Shown in pieces: positions 20,446 to 32,050 of a stretch of 64,000 nucleotides of DNA. Source of the stretch: Amborella trichopoda (taxonomy: Eukaryota > Streptophyta > Magnoliopsida > Amborellales > Amborellaceae); NCBI RefSeq assembly GCF_000471905.2, contig NW_006497672.1, forward strand, positions 2,669,676 to 2,733,675, written 5' to 3'. The position numbers and the translations under genes are program-made. Under the pieces are notes generated by a model. The model was not told the origin of the DNA. It saw nothing but the letters and a program-made list of their open reading frames with translations, and ran no database searches. Position 1 is the first letter of the stretch, and every line of letters begins with the position of its first letter.

Positions 20446-21090
20446 CTGACGAGACCTAGCACAGATTGACCCTCTCTATCTTCTTTTAACACCTGGTGAG
20501 ACCTAACGTCGGTTGGTCTTCTCTATCTTCTTTTGTCAACTGGCGAGACCTAGCGCCAGTTGTTCCACTTTATCTCCTTCTGTCAACTGGCGAGACCAAT
20601 CACTAGTTGGTCTTCTCTTTCTTCTTTTACCAGTCAGTAAGACCTAGCACTGGTTGGTCTTCTCTTCTTCTATCAGTCGGTGAGGCCTAGCACCGATTGG
20701 TCTTCTCTCTCTTCTCCTATCAGTCGACGAGACCTAGCACCGGTTGGTTTTCTCTCTCCTCGTCTACCAATCGACGAGATCTAGCACCGGTTGTTCTTCT
20801 CTTCATCTATCAGTCGGTGAGGCCTGGCACCGGTTGGTCTTCTCTCTCCTCTTTTACGAGTCGACATGACTTAGTGCCGATTGATCTTCTTTTTCTTCTA
20901 CTATCAGTCGACGAGACCTAACACCAGCTGGTTTTTCCTCTCTTCTCCTGTCAGTTGGCAAGACCTAGCACCAGTTGGTTCTCTTCCTCTTGTCTCATCT
21001 AACACAGTCGGTGAAGCCTATCACCGACTGCTTCCTTTCTCTCCCATTCTCTGAAACAGTCGACAATGTCTAGCGTCGACTGTATCTCCT
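20446..21090 (+). repeat. hairpin-forming ~48-bp satellite in LTR leader
   Basis: About twelve units of 45-50 bases alternate a CT-rich spacer with a CG-rich inverted repeat. The clearest unit (20537-20562) has a perfect 9-base stem, CAACTGGCG / CGCCAGTTG, with loop AGACCTAG. Others keep part of the pairing through G-T pairs. The same satellite, reversed, is in the LTRs at 22480-23260 and 37680-38500. Confidence 0.8.
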
Positions 21091-21846
21091 CTTCCTTCTT
21101 CTCCCTCCTCTTTTCCTTCTTCTCTCTCCTTTCTCCATTCCCTTCTTCTCTTTAAACCATTCCTCTGCTAGTCTTTCATTCGACCAAGAGGGATTGAGGT
21201 TAACATCTCATGGCAGTCCTGTCGTCTAGCTGTAATGTCGTTGCACGAGGTTCGCTTGGCCCGCTTTACTACCACGATAGACCGACCATCGTGCTTAGCT
21301 AGTCGATATTGGTAATAACATCTAGTAGTAATCCCTTGAGCCGGTCTCAGTTACTGAGCTCGTTTCGCTACCACGTTACAACAATTATCCACCAGCCTAG
21401 TCACTGCTCTAATCTCCTCACTTGGTCAAATTCTTCTTTCCCCTTGCCTTTCTTTCTTCTTTTTGAATATGCACACTTGCATATGATCATTAAAGAGGAA
21501 AAGGGTGAGGTTTGACCCACTTGTCCAGTAACCTTTGCCATATATGTGTGTGATTACAGGAAAGTAGAAAACAAGAAGAATATAAGCTAAGGGTGGTGAT
21601 TCCGAACCAGTTTCATTATTGGGGGCTTTATTCGTGATCCAAGAGGGCACCCATGTGAGTCAGCCCGAGTAAATCCTGATCCCACCTTTAAATTCCTCTC
21701 TCACCGGTTGGTAACACCTTCCCTCGTTTTCGAATGAGGTTCCCGAGAGAGTGATTTCACAAACATCTTGGGTCTCCCCCGAAACTTGAGACACGCACCG
21801 CCTAATCCTCTAGGGATCACGAGGGCAAGATCGAGGCACCTAACCA

Positions 21847-23692
21847 AAAGCTTTCCAGTAGTAAAACTGGTTCAGAATCGCCTCCCTTAGTTTGTGTTCT
21901 CCTATTTTCTGTAATCACACACATATAGCAAATATTATAAGACAAGTGGGTCAACATACTTCACCTTGCATTCGAGTGAACATACACAAGCGTGCACATT
22001 CAAAAAGTAGAAGAGAAAAATGAGATAAGAAAGATGGGGGAGAGAAGAATTTGATCAGGAAGGGAGATCAGCACAATGACTACGCTGGTAGGTAATTACC
22101 CTGACGTGGCAGTAAAACAGGCTCGATAACTTAAACCGGCTCAACCAAATTACTACTAGACGTCAATACCGATACTGACTAGACAGACATGATGATTAGT
22201 CTGTCGTGGCAATAAAGCGGGCACAATAATTCTGGCACAATAGCATTACGGCTAGATGACAAGATTACCATGGAAGGTTAATCTCGACCCCTCTTAATCA
22301 CATGAAAGAATAACAGAAAGAGTGGAGATCATAGAGAAAGAATAAGAAGTAAGATGAGCGAAGAAATAGAGAATCCAAGGAAGGAGAGGTAAAGAAAGAA
22401 AGGAGGGGAAGAGTGTAAGAAAAGAGAGAAGGAAGGTGCAAGGACATAGACCGCAATGAGAGGGGAAGAAGGAAACTTAATAGGTGATCAGTCTCTGCCG
22501 GCTATGATGAGTAAGGAGAAGAAGGGGAAGGCATAGGCACTAATGTGCTCCTGCTAATGTGACAGAAGAGAGAGAAAGAAGGGAACAAAGATGGTGCTCG
22601 ACCTTCACAGGTTGTGACGGGGGAAGAGGCATGATAGGACGCAGGCAGGGCTAAGCTTCACCGGCTGTATTAAACAAAGAAGAATGAGTAGACACAGACG
22701 ATGCTAACCATCACCAGCTGTATTAGAATAAGAGGAGAGATAAGACATAGGCAGCGTTGAGCTATGTAAAACAAAGGAGAGAGAGAAGACACAAATGACG
22801 CGAAGGACATCGGCTGTGCTAAGAAGAGAGGAGAGATAAGACAGTCGGCACTGAGCTTCATCAGCTGTGTTAGACAAAGACGAGAGAGAGTACACAGATG
22901 GTGCTAAGCATCAACGGTTGTGTTAAGAAGAGAGGAGAGAGAGGACACAAGCAGCACTGAGCTTCATCGGCTGTGTTAGACAAAGAAGTGAGAGGACATA
23001 GATGCATTAAACATCGCCAGCTGTGTTAGGATGAGAAGAGAGAGAAGGCCATAGGTGGTGCTAAGCATCGTCAACTGTGTTAGGAAGAAGAGAGGGAAGG
23101 ACACAAGCGGTGCTAAGCATCATCGGTTGCATTAGGAAGAGAGGAGAGAAGGATACAGGCGGTGTTAAGCATCACTGATTGTGTTTAGAAGAGAAGAGAG
23201 AGAATGATACAGGTTGCGCTAAGCATCACTGACTGTGTTAGGAAGAGAGAAGAGAGAAAGAGAGATAAAGACAAGAAGGGAGAGATAGAGATGAGAAGGA
23301 GAGAGAAAGAGCGATAGAGAGGAGAAGAAGAGAGAGAAATGAGAGATAAAGAGGAGAAGAAGAGAGAGAAATGAGAGATACAGATGAGAAGAAGCGAGAG
23401 AACAAAGAGGTGTAAAGAGAGAGAAAAAAGAGGGGAGGAGAGAGAGAAATAAGAGAGAAAGAAGGGAGAGAGAAAGAGAAAGAGGAGAGAGAGATGAAAG
23501 AGAAAAGAGAAAGAGAGAGAAAATTACCTTACCAAAGGATATCGACCCTTTTCTTCTCTCTCCTCTCTCTCTCTTAGATTCACCCACGAACTCAAGTAAA
23601 AATCGAAACTGTATTCATTGATTAAAGAAATGAATCACAGGTCCTCTTTATTCTGCATCAGGGACCAAGGTGAATAAAAATGTTTTCAAACA
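21847..23692 (-). mobile_element. 3' LTR of copy A, doubly truncated
   Basis: The sequence begins at an internal LTR point (AAAGCTTTCCAGTAGTAAAACTGG, equivalent to 37073 in the next LTR), so the terminal 0.2 kb is missing. It runs through satellites (22480-23260) and the GA/CT leader (23219-23590). At about 23643 it jumps to the outer end, ...GAATAAAAATGTTTTCAAACA, ending at 23692. Compared with 36881-40315, about 1.3 kb including the whole U3 and TATA region is deleted. Purine-rich sequence on the minus strand just beyond (AGTGGGGCAAGC) is a plausible polypurine tract. Confidence 0.75.
22480..23260 (-). repeat. CG-rich ~50-bp satellite in copy A 3' LTR
   Basis: About fourteen units of the form GAAGAGAGAGAAGGACAC followed by an AGGCGGTGCTAAGCATCACC-like core and GGCTGTGTTAG. 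ACACAG and CTGTGT at the edges of the core can pair. It is homologous to 37680-38500. Confidence 0.8.
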
Positions 23693-25089
23693 GCTTGCCC
23701 CACTGAATGTTTTACTTCGAGAGAAGTGAGAAAGAAGACATTCAAAAAATTTCCTACGACTTTATTACTTTTTTCTTCCTAGCCACAAGACCACATGAAC
23801 ACCGAGGAGATCCATGCAATGGTGCAACCACGATGCTCGGATGTAACGATGCATTATTCATAGGTCCGTCTGTGGAGAATTTAGGGGGAGATGAGGCTTT
23901 TTTGAGGGATCTTGTCGAAGTCCTCACCCTCGTATGGACTGTTTGCGATTATAAAGCTGAGGATTTTGTACGGACCTCATTAATTAGAATCAGGCTCGTC
24001 TGGCAATTGAGTGCCATGTCGAAGGGTATTTTTCCCATTTGGTCTGGGTTTCTTTATATTGGATAAACAATAAAAGAGCCTTTGGTCGGCGCTGTTCTAC
24101 GCCTTGCATCAGTTGTTCCTTGCGGGTAGGGTACCTCAATTTGGGTATAACCCTTACCCACTGTTAGCAGGTTGTTTCATAGCAAGTCCAAAGTCATGGC
24201 TAGTTCCTTGGAGTGTAGGGTAGCTCAGTTTATCGAAGTGATCAGCTTTGGGTATAACCATTACCCATTGCTAGCAGGTCGTTACATAGCAAGTCCAAAG
24301 TCATGGATGACTTAACCTTCTTGGGGCGTCTTTTGGTTTTTCAGAATGATTTCCTTGATGGTTTGTTGAAGAGCCTTTGATTGGCACTATTTGCTGCTAC
24401 ACCAGGTTTGCTTTTGATAGTCAGGATACCACTGTGGGCTTCGTCTGCAGGGTCGAGTCTGGGGCATTTTATTAGCCGGTATCAAAAGTCTGGGCCTTTC
24501 GGCTAGAGGGAATTATGTTGAGGCAGACTAAAGGCTCTGGCAGGTTCGCCCTGGCTTTATCAGTTTCTTGCATTCGTAGTGACATTTAGCATTTTTAGAG
24601 TGTGTTTTTCACCTCGTGGGAATATTGTTCTTCCTCAAGAAACTTGTCTTGCCATCTGGGCGAGTATTCTGTCTAACGTGTTCTTTTTGTAAATGGACTC
24701 AGGCTACCAGAATCTTTTCCTTGAAGCTCGTATTTTTTTGTCCTGGTATTGTGACACTAGGATTTTTTTTTAATGTGGGCTGAAACCGCTTGTTGAGGAA
24801 AGTGCTGCATCAACCTATTTATTGGAATTTTCACTTTAACTTAGGAAGCGGTGTCGTAGAGATGAGTTTTCACAAGCTTCCTTTTTATTTGGGGCTCTTT
24901 TACCCATGACCTTTCGATCATGTCTACCATTATCTTCCATTTTTAGTCACGATGCTCTTTCGGGCTTTCACCGTTCCCAGGTTTTTATTCACGAAACTCT
25001 TTTACTTATGGTTTCATGACCATGTCCATCTGTCATTTTTACTCATGGCGTTCCCTTGTTAAGGTATACACGATGCCCGTTTATATATT
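23693..25089 (-). other. proximal 3' non-coding region, copy A
   Basis: No convincing gene. Bases 24136-24207 and 24249-24317 are a tandem duplication of a segment containing TTTGGGTATAACC and CATAGCAAGTCCAAAGTCAT. Bases 24780-25090 match copy B at 40320-40650. The first 1.1 kb has no counterpart in copy B. A 119-codon open stretch at 23707-24066 has no recognisable domain. Confidence 0.5.
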
Positions 25090-26340
25090 TTTTGAGAAGG
25101 CATGTTTAAGGTCATGCCTTCAGGACCTATGCAAAGCCTTTTAAAGTCTTATGGTCAGGACGTGCACTACATTTTAAGGTTATATAGTTGGACTGTAGTG
25201 GAGATGGTTGACAATCTATAGAGGTCATGGAATGAGTATGGTAGTGGTTTTAGGTCACTTTTGGGGAGATGGCACGAGGCTAGCTATGAAAGATGGATGA
25301 TGTATGAAAGGTGGGTGACAAATGGTGACCCACTAACTTACGACGAGTATAGGTGGCAGGATGGTTCGTTGTTTTTGTGAGCGCTGGTGAGACTCACTCG
25401 AGAATGATGGAGGATGGTGAAATGAATGGACTCATTGGGGAGGTAGTGAAGGTGCTGCACGCGCACGAATGGGGCGCTTAGGGAAGACGCACACGAAGAT
25501 GTACATAAAAGGTGTGTGCACGTATGTGGGGGTGAATTTATGGTTGTACCTCCGGGACCTATGCAAAATAATTTATAGTCATGCGGCCAAGACATGCACT
25601 ATGGTTTAAGGTTATATGGCTTGGATTATGTTTATGCAGTCTAAAGTCATGCAACTAAGACGATGCAGTTTAAGGTCATTCAACTAGATCTCCGCTACAG
25701 TTTATGGTTGTATAGTTTGGACCGTGGTGCTGAGCATTTTAACGTCATGCGGTTAGGACGTGTACTATAGTTTAAAGTCATATAACATGGACCGTGTGGT
25801 TTAGAGTCTTACAACTTGGACTATGTAGTTTAAGGTCGTGCAACTAGACCTCCACTACAGTTTAAGGTCACATAGTTTGGACCATGCAGTTTAAGGTCGT
25901 GCAACTAGACCGAGGTTGTGCAGTTTAAGGTCATGCAGCATAGACCAAGGCTGTGCAGTTTTAGGTCATGTAGCCCGGATGAACAGTTTAAGGTCATGTA
26001 ATTAGACTGAGGCTGTGCAGTCTTATGGTCATGCAGCAAAGACTATGGTTGTCCAGTTTAAGGTCATGCAGCACGGAGCAAGCAGTTTAAGGCTGTGTAG
26101 CTAAACCGAGGGTATACATTTTTAAGGTCACGTAGCACGGATCAAGGCAGTGCATTTTAAGGTCATGCAGCATGAACAAAGCAGTTTAAGGCCGTGCAAT
26201 TAGACCGAGGCTATGCAGTTTTTCGATCATGCAGCATGGACAAGGCTGTTCAGTTTAAGGTCATGCAGCATGGACCAAGCAGTTTAAGGTCGTGCTACTA
26301 GACTGAGGCTATGCAGTTTTAAGGTCATGCAACCCAGACT
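25090..26340 (-). repeat. CAGTTTAAGGTC tandem array, copy A
   Basis: A shorter version of the array at 5236-8415. Units near 35-40 bases combine CAGTTTAAGGTCATGCAGC with CACGGACCAAG or TAGACCGAGGCTGTG. Units around 25950-26340 form a local subfamily. Confidence 0.85.
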
Positions 26341-27220
26341 GTTGTGTGGGTCACCATGTAAGTGAAACTCCATAGGGAATAGGTCTGCGGATAGCAATCT
26401 GTCCCTCTGAGGATAAAATGGTTAAGGCTATACACAAGCAGAGAGGTTTTTAGATGGAGATGATGATCCTATAAGGAGTGGCAAACTTTGTCGGGGTTTA
26501 GGAGGCTAAGTGTGACTCCTTGGGGGTAAAATGATTAAAACTAGCAAGAGACTCAAATAGGAAGGCCGACTTCATTGGGGACATGGGGGCAAATGTGGGT
26601 CCCTTACATCCTTGAGGACAGAGTAAGTAGGTGTGAGGCAACCCATTGGCGATAATAAGCTGCAGTATGCGTATGACTCTCCTACTGGGGATGAGAAGCC
26701 ATGATCTCAGTATGAATGACCTAGGTTCCGCTTTGCTTGGGATAATAGGTCACAGTCAAGGTGCAACTTCACTGGGGATAACAGTAATCAAACACAAACG
26801 GCTTTAGCATGGGGTGTGCGATAGTAGAATGTTTAAAACCCAATCGACGCTGAGGACAACCCATGCTATCTCTTGAGCATAGCCGACACTGAGTCGTTGA
26901 GAATGCGAGCAGCCCGGCAGTTACTGAGGACAAAGTCGATGCCGGGGTTATTAAGGACATAGTCGGCGTTGAAGTCAACAACAATAGAGAAGGCGCTGAG
27001 TCCTTTTCAATGACATAGTCGGCGCTGGGTGTGGGTTAGTGTTTGGGCTTCGACCCGAGCCCGTCCTAGTCCTGGCTTTTGTTGGAATGGGATTTTCTAG
27101 GTGGGGATGAGACTTGCCTCGGGCCTCAGGTCAAAGCCCGACCGAGATCATTGTCTTTTGGCCTTCTAGAACACGACTGGGATTCCCAGTTTCTAAGGGG
27201 CATTTGGGAATAGTGTTGGC
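26341..27220 (-). repeat. degenerate repeats upstream of the antisense TATA box, copy A
   Basis: Bases 26341-26790 match 8416-8815 of copy C. Bases 26820-27030 carry several ATAGTCGGCGCTGAG-type motifs. The final 150 bases align with the sequence just upstream of the TATA boxes in copies B and C. No coding sequence. Confidence 0.6.
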
Positions 27221-27229
27221 CATATAAAG
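27221..27229 (+). promoter_or_regulatory. conserved antisense TATA box, copy A
   Basis: CATATAAAG is followed by TCGTAAAACCCCATTTCCAC, matching the blocks at 9507 and 42750. The PMD-type gene starts about 0.9 kb downstream on the same strand. Promoter function is inferred from conservation and position. Confidence 0.55.
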
Positions 27230-28164
27230 TCGTAAAACCCCATTTCCACTTTTTCATCGAAGGTAAAAAAGACTTAAGCAAAAAAAATTTAATAGTGAGA
27301 AGAGGGTTCCCGGTGGAAGCTCCGGCAAACAGTGGGTGTTCCAGCTAGAGTTAGCAGGAGGTTTGCCAGCAAGCAGGGGACGTTTTGGTCGAATAAGGAG
27401 ATGCCCACAGAGAAGGACACAAGATTTCATTGGAGTAGCAGGAGTTTCCCAGTCAGCACAGGGGGTTCCTAGGAACCAGGGGAACTCCAACCATGATTTT
27501 ACAAGTTTTAGCGAAGGGAAGAAGAGGCGCAGGTTGTAGCATTGGGCTGGTAAGGAATTTCGGCTAGTTTTTGGAGTTTTCCGATAGATGTAGTGGTTTC
27601 CAGGTGAATTGGGGGAATTTCAAAAGCTTTCCGGTAGCGGAGGAGTTCTGACGAGAAATCGAAGGGTCAGGGAAACCAACCATCGCTGAAGCTGAATGGT
27701 TGCAAGGAAGGTGAACGGTTGCCATTCACATGTGTGAGACATGTGTCAGGCGGTATAGCAGGACGCAGCGACGGTTGTCAGGAGGCGTAGCAGAGCTTGA
27801 GGTGTTACGCATAGAATTCGTGGCATGTGTGAGAGATTTGAACACAACTTGGTAAACACAGCCAGCGCTTGGCATTAGCAGAAGCAACATACGCTAAGCA
27901 TTGGCAGATACTGCCGGCCCTAAGATTTGAGTGCATAGTCGGTGCTAAGCATTAGCAGACATAGCCGACACTGGTTTTTTTTTTAAAAACACAGCTGGCA
28001 CTCAGCTTTTGAAATCAGAGTCGGTGAGAATCCTTCGTAAACATAACCAACGCTAGCATTCTGGAAACTCAACTGGTGCTAGGTTTCTACCGTTACAGCC
28101 GATACTCAGCCACTAAAGACATAGCTGACGCTTATCAATTTTAATTTGGAAGTGAATCATTCAG
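27230..28164 (+). other. leader between antisense TATA and antisense gene, copy A
   Basis: No long frame. The first part resembles the leader in copy C (9540 onward). Bases 27850-28130 hold about six motifs like ACACAGCCAGCGCTTGGC, another copy of the CG-rich theme. A spliced leader is possible but no clear donor/acceptor pair stands out. Confidence 0.45.
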
Positions 28165-31100
28165 CCCTTTTATAATGGCATAAACTTCTTATCGAATTCC
28201 TGATGTAAAGAACCTTCCAAGGGGAGGAGAGATCAGTACTCATGAGTTTACCGGTGAGGCTCTATCAAGGGGTGAGCCCATTTGGCTAACCAAGCCAGTG
28301 TGCAGCCCAAAGTGGCCTCTCAATGTCACTTTCATCACTGACCCGGTTCGTTTTGAAGTCCACAAGGGCAATGTCGACAATGTCAACATTGAAGAAGGAG
28401 TGGAACTCCTTCATTATATGCACATGAATGTAGCTTCTAGGGAGAACTTGCCTACCCTAGGAAAATGAATGGTACCGGTAAAGGGGCTACTCATGTGGTC
28501 AGAAAAAGGCCTTCGAATACAGGGCTAGAATCAATATTTGAAAGGATTCTTGGACCACTAAGGTGTTGGTGTCGTACAGAAGCCTTCTTGAACGTGCTTC
28601 TCTACTAGCAGTAGTCCAGTGTTCGGGCAACTTCTATGATCGGTGCTCCAATACAGTCAAGGTACTTCTAGAGACATGGAGTCATGTCAAGAATATCTGG
28701 CTTCTTGGGCCAGGGGAAGCAGGAATCTCTTTGTTAGATCTTCAATTTTTTTGGGGCCTTCCGATGATCGGGGCCATGTGACAAGTTCGTGCCCCTGAAC
28801 TCGATCATCTTTGGTGGTGCTAGCTTGGAGGAAGAAGTGCCGCCAGTCAGTCTTCAAAAGATTTTTAAGCTTACCAATTGGTTCGTGCCAAGTCTAGCAA
28901 TAGTCGGGTAACCTTCACTGAATGGGTGAAATTCTTTTGTGGGGACTATCCCGAAGGTGATCAAAGTACTCTGAGAGGGAAAGGGAAGGAAGTTGTTAAG
29001 GGGGCACCTCCCATGTATCTATTTGAGACCAGCGATGGCTGTCTCTTTTATGCTGCATATTTGGCCGTATTTTTGTGCAAGTTCATGCTCTCTGGATGGG
29101 CAGATGACATTCGTCCAGACGCATTGTATGTTGCCTGCGGCATGGCAAGAGGACGACAGTATGCCCTTGCTAAGCCAGCCTTGTGCAATATAAACCATGG
29201 CTTGGGGGCCATCTCCCATGGAAAGGCTTACAAAGGCAATGAAGGAGGGAATGATATTGTAGGAGGAGAGGCATTTCCTGGGGATTTTAAGACTCCATTC
29301 CCCATCCATTACGTATATGTGTGGCTAGGGACATATTTTCATGATACCTATGTCAGAAGCAAGGTGCGGGTGATAAACTATGGCCCTTCTTGATGAGGAT
29401 TGTTGACTGAAAGGCTATCTTCCATACCTAAAGGGAAGCTCGTAGTTTATTTGGGAATGACTTCCCTAAACCTGCAGCGGGTCCCATTTTTAGTTGGGAG
29501 CTTCACTGATCGTACTTTCATTGATGAATTGGGGAAGGAGCTAGACGACGCTCCAACAACCATTAGGGAACTCATGCTAATCCTGAGCATTAGAGGTGGA
29601 GTTCTACCTTAACAGACTCCACACAGTGCCAGATTAGAAGGGTACTTACCCCACTGCTTCGCTCGTCAGCATGGGCTTGATTAGAGCTGCCCCTTCTCCG
29701 TGTTTTTCAAAAAGCATCGGGGCAAGTTGAACATGGGGAAAACGGAAGAGCTTGTAACTCTCTGCGAGTGTTGCTTGCCAGAACACATATGGACCCCCTG
29801 GTCCATGTCTAGAAATGACAGAGATTAGCAAGTATGTGTTACCTTACTTCGACAAGAGGGTTCGAATGACTGAGTCTTGTGGGAACTAGTGGAGAATTAC
29901 CAGCAAAGGATATTGGGATGTTGATCACCCTTGGAAAGGGGAGAATGGTAACTAGCGTCAGGATATCAGGCAGAGGATATTGGTGGATACTCCTACTCTA
30001 GGTGAGGTTTTTGTCTTGGAATATCCCTCTAACTGGCAAGATTTAGGGATTCTGTGCGAGATAGCAGCCGATGACACCTCACCAGAATTTCTTACAATGA
30101 AGATGAGAACTGGGAGCATTTTTTATAATCTTAGTTCCATCTTCGAGTGGAATGAGGGCCAAAAGGTCCCAGGTTATGAGGGGCATCCCATTCAAGACTT
30201 GAACGAACTGATCAGGAGCAGTCCTCATAGTAGGCTGGCTGGAGGCCCTTCTCAAGGATGGAGTTCTAGAGCTGTTGTTCCTCCTGCGGTGGGGGGCAAG
30301 AAGAGGAAACATCTACCCATAGCGGGACTCATGCACCAGCTCAAGTTAGTGGGCATACTCGGAGGCATAGGGGTGTCAAACTTCCTGTGATCTCAAACCT
30401 AGGAGGTAACTCTTCCTCCTCTGATCATTTAGCTACTCCCCCAATGTAACCTTTTGCACTTTCTCCACCATCTTCTGTCTCTCTTGAATTGTTTTCTTCC
30501 TCTTCGGAGACTGAAGCAAATGACTTCAGCCCTTCTGAGCCCATGGTTATTGCCTCTAATCGGGAAATGACTCCGGATCTTACGGAGGCGCCTCTTAGTC
30601 CAAGGGTAGCTCCTAAGTCAGAGCCGGCTTCAATGGAAACTAACGAGGTTGAACGCCCCGAAGCAATGGCTCCAGGAAGGGAATTTGATGCTGATGTGGC
30701 CTCTGTGCTTCAAGGGTTTAATGCCCCGATTGAGGCAGGGATGATGGTTCGAGACGAAGGGCCCATGGTTCATGATGCTCATGAGTGTCAAGAGGCTACT
30801 GCCCTCAAGAGCAAAGATCGTGAAGGTGAAGGAGTTGAGATTTTTGTGGCCAAGGTTTTGGCTGTTGAGGGCGTACGCCAGATGGAAGAAACCATGGCTG
30901 GGGCTGAAAATGTGATTGGCAAAGGCCAAATGGAGGAGGCAGTTCCTGAACATGCCAATACTGAAGTGGAAATTCAAGAGGGTGAGGAACAAGGGGAACG
31001 GGCTTCCTCGGAGCTTGTTGGGACATATGTGGAGGCCCCCATAGGCGAGGGTCAAGGAAACGAGACTAGTGTTGAAGACTCCAAGTAGGTTAAGGCTAGG

Positions 31101-31862
31101 GTGGCCTCTGGGTTCGAGGTGTAAGAAGCTCTGGACTTTTCCATCATTTCCGCCAGTGGCTCAGATGGCTATCACTTCTAGAAGCCCGGTCCTTGAAGCC
31201 GGAGTTTCTTCAGCAGTAGCAATCCTAGTGGCATCATATATGCCCATTTTTAGCGGGGTTTCATGTATGATCGTAGGCATGCTTTTTGCAGGCCTTCAAG
31301 GTCTAAGGGAGTTGCCCTTCAATGAACTGGGCGAGGCTTTGGCCAAGCTTATGGAATTTGCTGCCGCGACTACTGTGGTTGGGAGTGCGCCAGAAGTCCT
31401 TTCCGATTTTGATGCAACGCTAAATGATCTCGAGAGCTGGCAATCAAGAATACTGCATCATGAAGCGGAGACCAGTAGGTTAGCCTCCTTAAAGGAGTCC
31501 ATCTTTCGTCATCTCGAGGAGAAAGATTCCTGCAATGAGAAGAAGGCCACTATCACTAGCCATCAACAGGATCTCAAGAGGAAGGCACAAGGCCACTATA
31601 AGAGGATGATCGAATAAGAGAAGCGATGTGAATATTACGGCAAGGATTTGCTAGTCGTGAGACATAGATGATTCAAAGGAGAGCTATAGAGGCCTCTTTG
31701 GTTGCAGATTTATCCGAACTCACTCGCACCATTGAGTCCGAAACTGTGGCGATGGAGGAGGAAACTTAAATGGTGGGTGAACTGAACGAGTGTGTCCAGG
31801 GCATCGAGACTTCTCCTGCGGCATGCGGCGCAGAGGTCAATAAGATAATTGATCATTTTTTA
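28165..31862 (+). pseudogene. antisense ORF with plant mobile domain (PMD-like), copy A
   Basis: A long coding region, broken by stops and at least four frame shifts, runs opposite to gag-pol. The N-terminal part (28165-28470) is in one frame. Bases 28550-28781 contain SLLDLQFFWGLPMIG, like the N-terminal half of the PMD (aminotransferase-like) domain. Bases 28878-29393 contain AAYLAVFLCKFMLSGWADDI and GMARGRQYALAKPALCNI, like its second half. Bases 29400-30390 follow with an unassigned segment. Bases 30489-31088 encode a strongly acidic Glu-rich region, and 31069-31862 a helical, coiled-coil-like tail ending near DHF. Tat-lineage elements are known to carry antisense ORFs, some PMD-related. 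The function is unknown and 'aminotransferase' in the family name does not imply an enzyme. A conserved TATA box lies upstream at 27221. Confidence 0.75.
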
Positions 31863-32050
31863 AAATGTGTTTTCTTTTGTCAGCACTTGTAAAATGTTTA
31901 TACTCATGAATAAGATGCTTCTTTTTCTTTTCTATCTGACTTCGTTGCATGATTTCATTCGCCTCTTACTTTGCTGCACCTCATGTGATTTTTTTTTTTT
32001 GATTGAATATTTCTCAACATATTTATTGTCTCCAAGGGCTAATATCTTAA
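31863..32050 (+). other. AT-rich 3' end of antisense unit
   Basis: T-rich sequence after the antisense frame, including a run of 14 T near 31987, ending where pol remnant sequence on the minus strand begins. It could hold the antisense polyadenylation site. RT, RNase H and integrase, expected here on the minus strand, are absent. Confidence 0.45.

Larger units (their letters stand above)
19953..21846 (+). mobile_element. family 2 LTR fragment in inverted (plus) orientation
   Basis: This is the last 1.9 kb of a family 2 LTR read on the plus strand. It starts about 100 bases before the TATA box (matching the reverse complement of 39080-38990) and continues through the GA/CT leader, hairpin satellites, and the terminal AAGATCGAGGCACCTAACCA ending exactly at 21846. 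No primer site follows. Instead the next base begins minus-orientation LTR sequence at an internal point. The U3 part is missing, so this is not an intact solo LTR. Confidence 0.8.

Noticed and set aside
20103..20459. Long serine/leucine-rich open frames on both strands across the CT tract
   Set aside because: They arise from stop-poor low-complexity CT/GA repeats inside an LTR leader and have no domain or start context.
19953..21846. Intact plus-orientation solo LTR
   Set aside because: It starts just before the TATA box, so U3 is absent, and no target duplication is visible at its ends.
23707..24066. 119-codon plus-strand open frame
   Set aside because: No domain, no counterpart in copy B at the same place, and position in the 3' non-coding region; probably chance.
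28878..29393. Host gene for an aminotransferase-like protein
   Set aside because: The PMD similarity is real, but it lies in the pol-to-LTR region of a Tat element with the element's repeats on both sides, so it is read as the element's antisense ORF.
30630..31055. 141-codon minus-strand open frame
   Set aside because: It is the shadow of the acidic region of the antisense ORF on the plus strand, where the acidic composition and order make better sense.
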